10,128 bases of DNA from NCBI GenBank assembly GCA_943330835.2, contig CALQJH020000037.1, positions 1-10,128 of the forward strand, written 5' to 3'. The notes below the pieces were generated by a model, which was not told where the DNA came from, searched no databases, and saw nothing but the letters and a program-made list of their open reading frames with translations. A program made the translations under genes and the position numbers. Origin of the DNA: Candidatus Kuenenia stuttgartensis (GTDB lineage: Bacteria > Bacteroidota > Bacteroidia > Chitinophagales > Chitinophagaceae). Positions 6,266-10,128 of this stretch are shown here, in pieces; position 1 is the stretch's first letter, and each line of letters begins with the position of its first letter.

Positions 6266-6688
6266 CTACTTAAAGTATTTATTAAGGTATTTATTTTCCA
6301 TACTTTTCATTAATTCCTTATCTACTTTTGACTTGTCTTTGTATCCACAAATATGTAAAACGCCATGAAAAATGACTCTGTGTAACTCCATTTGAAGCGA
6401 TGTGTTGAAGTTGTTAGCGTTTTCCTTTAATCTTTCAGTACTTATATATATCTCAACCGTCTTTTCTGTGTCATTTTTGGAGGAGAGGTCAAATGTGATA
6501 ATATCAGTATAATAATTGTGCTGTAAAAACTCGTTATTAATTTTTAATAAATATTCATCCGAACAAAAAATAATATTTAAATCGCCAATAGCAGTTTTTT
6601 CAGATTGGGTTAAAGCATATACAAATTGCTTTAATTTTGTTCTGTTAGAAAGAGAAATCTTATTTAAAAAATTAAATCTTATTCGCAT
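6266..6688 (-). CDS. ybeY: endoribonuclease YbeY, rRNA maturation and quality control
   Basis: A 140-residue member of the UPF0054 family, a metal-dependent RNase for 16S rRNA 3'-end maturation and ribosome quality control. TDIITFDLS at 61-69 corresponds to the family TDVLSF block. The metal site HGVLHICGYKDKS begins at His108, with His112 as second ligand. The third position, His in the usual HGxLHLxGYDH, is replaced here (Lys117-Asp118). From memory, Bacteroidota homologues commonly carry GYKDK, so this looks like a lineage feature, not a defect. The start at 6688 is the first ATG and gives normal length. It precedes mnmG on the same strand, a frequent order in this phylum, but the 119-bp gap with parS-like sites makes separate transcription possible. 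It is divergent from feoA. Confidence 0.93.
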   Translation of the reverse strand: MRIRFNFLNKISLSNRTKLKQFVYALTQSEKTAIGDLNIIFCSDEYLLKINNEFLQHNYYTDIITFDLSSKNDTEKTVEIYISTERLKENANNFNTSLQMELHRVIFHGVLHICGYKDKSKVDKELMKSMENKYLNKYFK

Positions 6689-6760
6689 TGACTTTTTCTT
6701 TTTTCGAAATTAATAAGAATATCATTCATTTAACTTTACGTAAATTATTCAGACCAAAAA

Positions 6761-6991
6761 ATGTACAAGAAACTTACTGAATTAAAAGAGGGAGATACTG
6801 CAATAATTAGATCTGTTGAGAATGAAGACCTTTATATCAAATTAATGGAAATGGGATGTATGCCTGGTGAGAAAATAAGTATCGAACAAATTGCTCCATT
6901 TAAAGATCCTATTTCAATAGCCATAGCCGGTTATAAATTAAGTTTAAGATTAGATGAAGCAGAAAGTATTACAGTAGAATTGTTTATATAA
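6761..6991 (+). CDS. feoA: FeoA family ferrous iron transport accessory protein
   Basis: A 76-residue cytoplasmic protein with the SH3-like FeoA fold. LTELKEGDTAIIRSVE at 5-20 is the first strand pair, LMEMGCMPGEKISIEQIAPF at 28-47 carries the family MGxxPG motif, and DPISIAIAGYKLSLRLDEAESITVE completes the barrel. FeoA normally assists the inner-membrane Fe(II) transporter FeoB and is encoded next to it or fused to it. Here no feoB follows: the next gene on the strand is nadD, 30 bp downstream. It may act with a distant FeoB or have another role. An A-rich stretch precedes the ATG. A near match to the -7 consensus, TAACTTTA, lies at 6731-6738, and a Fur box is not evident. Confidence 0.88.
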   Translation: MYKKLTELKEGDTAIIRSVENEDLYIKLMEMGCMPGEKISIEQIAPFKDPISIAIAGYKLSLRLDEAESITVELFI

Positions 6992-7008
6992 TTATTATAC
7001 ATTATATA

Positions 7009-7016
7009 TAAATTTG
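7009..7016 (+). promoter_or_regulatory. putative -7 promoter element of nadD
   Basis: TAAATTTG matches TAnnTTTG exactly and ends five bases before the nadD ATG. Use of this element would give a nearly leaderless nadD mRNA independent of feoA. The surrounding DNA is extremely AT-rich and no clear -33 TTTG lies at the usual distance, so chance is possible. Confidence 0.4.
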
Positions 7017-7021
7017 TATTA

Positions 7022-7612
7022 ATGAAAGTGGGTTTGTATTTCGGATCTTTTAATCCTATTCATATCGGACATTTAATAATAGCTAAAAATATTATTGAGA
7101 ACCACTATTTAGATGAAGTGTGGTTTGTTGTTTCTCCTCAAAACCCTTTTAAAAAAGAAAATACTTTACTGAATGCAAACCATCGTTTACAATTAATTAA
7201 ACTTGCGATTGAGGCGGAAAATAAAATTAAAGCAAGTAATGTTGAATTTAACTTACCAAAGCCATCATACACTATTAATACATTAACCTATTTACGGGAG
7301 AAATATCCTGAAAAAGAATTTGCTATAATAATGGGGAGTGATGGATTTCAAAATATTGAAAGATGGAAGAATAGTAAATCAATTTTAGAAAACCACGAAT
7401 TCTATATTTACAAAAGACCTGGCTTTGACATTCAACCTCTTGAAATGGCCAAAACTACTATTATTGATGGGCCAGCTTTATTAATTTCATCTACCTATAT
7501 TCGCAAACTAATTAAAGAAAGGAAATCGATTAGATATTTGGTTCCAGATGTTGTAAAAGAAGAGATAGAAAAAATGGGGTATTATTTATCAGCATCAGAA
7601 AATCCATCCTAA
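7022..7612 (+). CDS. nadD: nicotinate-nucleotide adenylyltransferase NadD
   Basis: A 196-residue cytoplasmic enzyme that joins ATP and nicotinate mononucleotide to form nicotinate adenine dinucleotide in NAD synthesis. Visible motifs are GSFNPIHIGHL (8-18) with the nucleotidyltransferase HxGH at 14-17, PSYTINTL (81-88), MGSDGFQNIERWK (104-116) and ISSTYIR (155-161), which binds the ATP phosphates. Length is normal for the family. The ATG at 7022 begins directly with the first beta strand (MKVGLYFGSFNP). It lies 30 bp after feoA and may have its own promoter. Its last 18 bases overlap the end of the convergent chrA gene. NadA of the same pathway is encoded at the right edge of the window on the other strand. 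Confidence 0.96.
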   Translation: MKVGLYFGSFNPIHIGHLIIAKNIIENHYLDEVWFVVSPQNPFKKENTLLNANHRLQLIKLAIEAENKIKASNVEFNLPKPSYTINTLTYLREKYPEKEFAIIMGSDGFQNIERWKNSKSILENHEFYIYKRPGFDIQPLEMAKTTIIDGPALLISSTYIRKLIKERKSIRYLVPDVVKEEIEKMGYYLSASENPS

Positions 7613-8845
7613 CAATAAACATAATAATACGATAACCGGACTAGGTAATTTGGTGAATCTTAGCAGTAAAAAAGTACCAAATATTATAAAAAGATTGTAG
7701 AATGTGATAAGATTAAGACCTGGTAAGAGTATTCCTTTTAATAAAAATAATGAAGCTGCAAAAATTAACCCTACAATAACCGCATTAATACCTTCCAAAG
7801 CACGAAATACAGTAACATACCTTTTTAAATTTTCCCAAATAGGAAAGAGAAAAAATAACAATAAAATACTCGGCAAAAAGATTGCAACTGACCCAATAAT
7901 ACAACCAAGCAAATGCATTTTTTTGCCTTGATCTTGTAAAGCAACACCACCTACATAAGAACCAATTGAAAAAACTGGTCCAGGTATTATTCTTACTATT
8001 CCATACCCTGTTAATAACTGTGGTTGTTCTATGGTAATGGCATTCTTATGCTGCTCTTGTGGATTTTTACTTTGAGGTCTCGCCACATATTGATCTAGCA
8101 TCATTGGAATTAATACATCTCCACCGCCGAAAACAATACTTCCGAATCTATAAAAATTTTCAAATAGATTATATGCTTTTCTGTTTGGCCATTCTTTGCT
8201 CCTTGCCGATTCACTAAGAATACCAGCAAAAAGAAAAATAAGTATAAACAACCAGGCATTATTCCAAGATATTTTATTTGGTTTAGTGTAAATATCTTTT
8301 GGAATTCTTTTGTCACTAAAATTAGTAGCGATTCCGCCCAGTATTATTAAAAGTGGAAAAATCCAGGGAGATTTAAAAAATAAAAAAGTAAGTACCGTAG
8401 ACGATAACATGATGATTTGAGTAATCGTATTTTTTATGGAAAGAAAATACATTTTATAGGTTGCAAATGCTAAAAAACCAATAGCCATAGGTTGTATAAA
8501 TCTAAAAACAGATGCTGTAAGATATTCATATTTAGAAGACGTAATGAAAAAGGAAAAAGCTCCCATAAAAATACAGGCAGGAATAATCCAAATTAATAGC
8601 GTAAGAATAGAGAGGACAATACCGCCACGCTTATAACCAATTAACCCAATAATTTGAGTGCTTGAAGCTCCTGGAAGTAATTGACAGAAAGAATAATAAT
8701 CAACTAATTCTTCTTCTGTTAGATATTTTTTTTCTAAAACAAACGTCTTTAATAACATTCCCATGTGGCCTTGTGGGCCGCCAAATGCTGAAAGGGTGTA
8801 AATAAATACATCTTTAAGAAATTGTATGTGGTGTTTTATGGACAA
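7595..8845 (-). CDS. chrA: chromate transporter ChrA, two-domain form
   Basis: A 416-residue inner-membrane protein of the CHR superfamily, long form with two homologous halves; such proteins expel chromate. The N-terminal half has FIYTLSAFGGPQGHMGML at about 14-31 and QLLPGASSTQIIGLIGYKRGG at 55-75. The second half repeats the pattern with GSIVFGGGDVLIPMM followed by YGIVRIIPGPVFSIGSYVGG. About ten hydrophobic segments are present. The start is taken as TTG at 8843-8845: the frame is open only about nine codons further upstream without an ATG, and the first internal ATG (Met28) would remove the conserved GGP motif. CHR proteins outside resistance plasmids may carry other anions, so the substrate is inferred. 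It is divergent from the DUF3089 gene. Confidence 0.9.
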   Translation of the reverse strand: MSIKHHIQFLKDVFIYTLSAFGGPQGHMGMLLKTFVLEKKYLTEEELVDYYSFCQLLPGASSTQIIGLIGYKRGGIVLSILTLLIWIIPACIFMGAFSFFITSSKYEYLTASVFRFIQPMAIGFLAFATYKMYFLSIKNTITQIIMLSSTVLTFLFFKSPWIFPLLIILGGIATNFSDKRIPKDIYTKPNKISWNNAWLFILIFLFAGILSESARSKEWPNRKAYNLFENFYRFGSIVFGGGDVLIPMMLDQYVARPQSKNPQEQHKNAITIEQPQLLTGYGIVRIIPGPVFSIGSYVGGVALQDQGKKMHLLGCIIGSVAIFLPSILLLFFLFPIWENLKRYVTVFRALEGINAVIVGLIFAASLFLLKGILLPGLNLITFYNLFIIFGTFLLLRFTKLPSPVIVLLCLLLGWIF

Positions 8846-8896
8846 TTTATTTTCGTTGTAATTATGGTGCTAAAAATATTTAAATTAGTTTTAAAG

Positions 8897-9931
8897 ATGA
8901 GAAATTACAAAACTTATTTAATTATTAGAAAAACAATTATTTCACTTGGTTTGTTATTTGTCTTTTTTTATACAAAAGGCCAAGAATTAAATACAAAAAA
9001 TATTATTCAAAATAGTGGAATTCCTGATTATAGTAATCTAAAAAATTGGGCAGCGCATCCATGGAAAAAAGATTATGCTGATAGTATTCCAAGTGATATA
9101 AAAAATAGCAGGGATAATGACTCTTTAGTAGATGTTTTTTTTATTCATCCTACGACCTATATTAATAGTCCTTTTAATGATTGGAATGCTTCAGTAACTG
9201 ATGAAGATTTAAATTCAAAAACAGACCAATCTACTATTTTATACCAGGCAAGTGTCTTTAATGAAAATAGCAGCGTATTTGCACCAAGATATAGACAAGC
9301 ACATATAAATTCCTTTTTTATTGATAGTACAAAAGCACAAGTATATTTTGATACAGCATATGCAGATATCAAAAAATCTTTTGAGTATTATCTTGAACAT
9401 TTTAATAATAATAAACCAATAATTATTGCTTCACATAGTCAGGGTACTAAACATGCAGCAAGATTATTAAAAGAATTTTTTGAAAATAAACCTTTGTATA
9501 AAAAATTAGTATGTGCGTATATAATTGGTATGCCAGTTCCAGATACTTATTTTACTAAAATACCACCATGTAGTCATTCCAGTCAGACAGGTTGTTTTGT
9601 TGCTTGGAGAACATACAAAAAAGGTTACCAACCTAATTTTATAAAAGAAGAAAAATTTAAAAGTGTTGTTGTAAATCCATTAACATGGACAATGGATGAA
9701 AATTTAGCAAAAGAAAAATTGAATAAAGGTGGAGTACTTACAAAATTTAATAAGATTATTCCAAAGGTTGTTGATGCGCAAATAAAAGGAAATATTTTAT
9801 GGGTTTGTAAGCCATATATATTTGGAAGACTTTTTATTTTTAAAAAGAATTATCATATTGGTGATATTAATTTGTTTTACATGAATATTCGTGAAAATGT
9901 AAGAGAGCGAATTAGGTCTTATTTGAAATAA
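8897..9931 (+). CDS. secreted DUF3089 family alpha/beta hydrolase (lipase-like)
   Basis: A 344-residue exported hydrolase of the DUF3089 family. A signal peptide covers about residues 1-28 (basic NYKTYLIIRK, then ISLGLLFVFFY). Family motifs follow: VDVFFIHPTTY at about 78-88, SVFAPRYRQA, and the nucleophile elbow IIASHSQGTKHAARLL with Ser181. The C-terminal block YHIGDINLFYMNIRENVRERI contains the probable catalytic His320. A Cys pair (PCSHSSQTGC) may form a disulfide. Substrates of this family are not firmly known; a lipase or esterase activity is inferred from the fold. The ATG at 8897 is preferred because it begins the signal peptide. In-frame upstream starts at 8864 (ATG) and 8822 (TTG) would place a second hydrophobic stretch in front and run into chrA. 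It is convergent with nadA, with two bases between the stops. Confidence 0.85.
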   Translation: MRNYKTYLIIRKTIISLGLLFVFFYTKGQELNTKNIIQNSGIPDYSNLKNWAAHPWKKDYADSIPSDIKNSRDNDSLVDVFFIHPTTYINSPFNDWNASVTDEDLNSKTDQSTILYQASVFNENSSVFAPRYRQAHINSFFIDSTKAQVYFDTAYADIKKSFEYYLEHFNNNKPIIIASHSQGTKHAARLLKEFFENKPLYKKLVCAYIIGMPVPDTYFTKIPPCSHSSQTGCFVAWRTYKKGYQPNFIKEEKFKSVVVNPLTWTMDENLAKEKLNKGGVLTKFNKIIPKVVDAQIKGNILWVCKPYIFGRLFIFKKNYHIGDINLFYMNIRENVRERIRSYLK

Positions 9932-9933
9932 TA

Positions 9934-10128
9934 TTATAACCCCATTTTTTTACTAATATGCATCATTCTATCAATAGGTAGTTTTGCAGCGATTCTTAGA
10001 TTTTCTTCTATTATTATTTCTGGCGTTTCATATTTTATGCATATATATAATTTTTCAAGCGTATTTAATTTCATGTAAGGACAATTATTACAAGCACAGG
10101 AATTTGTTGGTGGTGCTGGAATAAAGAT
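9934..10128 (-). CDS. nadA: quinolinate synthase NadA, C-terminal fragment
   Basis: The last 64 residues of NadA, cut by the window edge. NadA condenses iminoaspartate with dihydroxyacetone phosphate to quinolinate, using an oxygen-sensitive [4Fe-4S] cluster, in de novo NAD synthesis. The visible part includes [20 protein letters not shown], the conserved block that supplies the third cluster cysteine, followed by the family ending [20 protein letters not shown] and [18 protein letters not shown]. The frame is open to the edge and ends with TAA at 9934-9936. With nadD at 7022 it places two steps of the NAD pathway within 3 kb, on opposite strands. Confidence 0.93.
   Translation of the reverse strand: MFIPAPPTNSCACNNCPYMKLNTLEKLYICIKYETPEIIIEENLRIAAKLPIDRMMHISKKMGL

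Noticed and set aside
6735..6744. TTTACGTAAA palindrome in the ybeY-feoA gap as a Fur or other iron operator
   Set aside because: It is only 10 bp, unlike the known 19-bp Fur box, and short AT-rich palindromes are expected by chance here.
8822..8896. Longer N-terminus of the DUF3089 hydrolase from TTG 8822 or ATG 8864
   Set aside because: The extra residues form a hydrophobic stretch unlike a signal peptide n-region, the TTG start would overlap chrA, and the ATG at 8897 gives a clean signal peptide.
7704..9372. Small opposite-strand or off-frame reading frames within chrA and the DUF3089 gene
   Set aside because: They are antisense or shifted copies of well-supported genes and show no independent signal.
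1..10128. CRISPR array, tRNA, insertion sequence, phage or toxin-antitoxin module
   Set aside because: No regularly spaced direct repeats, cloverleaf-like sequence, transposase motif or paired small toxin gene could be found on reading both strands.

Overview
The window is AT-rich, densely packed chromosomal DNA from a Bacteroidota bacterium, probably of the Chitinophagales type, though that rank is inferred. The reasons are the DUF6089 outer-membrane barrel, the Bacteroidota-style zinc-ribbon protein, the YbeY-MnmG pairing, the lack of Shine-Dalgarno motifs with A-rich start regions, and several matches to the Bacteroidota -7 promoter element TAnnTTTG. No CRISPR array, tRNA, rRNA, insertion sequence or phage gene is visible.

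Left part (1-2104): a long imperfect hairpin lies upstream of a stand-alone six-helix ABC transporter membrane protein with no ATPase domain. A small zinc-ribbon protein runs convergently into it. A short single-stranded DNA-binding protein (ssb) without the acidic tail follows, ending in the one clear intrinsic terminator of the window.

Middle (2103-6688): two divergent outer-membrane barrel proteins share a 64-bp promoter region. Next comes a minus-strand cluster read as ybeY, mnmG (tRNA wobble uridine modification) and a phosphomannose-isomerase-type cupin. The 119 bp between ybeY and mnmG hold the most striking feature: one perfect and two degenerate parS-like palindromes, spaced about three helical turns apart. 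The perfect site abuts a putative mnmG promoter. This suggests a ParB-binding centromere region, and so possibly the neighbourhood of the replication origin.

Right part (6761-10128): feoA (without feoB) and nadD on the plus strand; a two-domain ChrA chromate transporter on the minus strand, starting with TTG; a secreted DUF3089 alpha/beta hydrolase on the plus strand; and the C-terminal end of nadA on the minus strand. nadD and nadA both serve NAD synthesis but are separated and transcribed in opposite directions.

Convergent pairs overlap or nearly touch at four places (1139-1142, 3747-3750, 7595-7612, 9931/9934), so transcripts from opposite strands probably overlap at their 3' ends. Most of the window is housekeeping. 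The parS cluster and the very short distances between promoter element and start codon at mnmG and nadD deserve the closest look.
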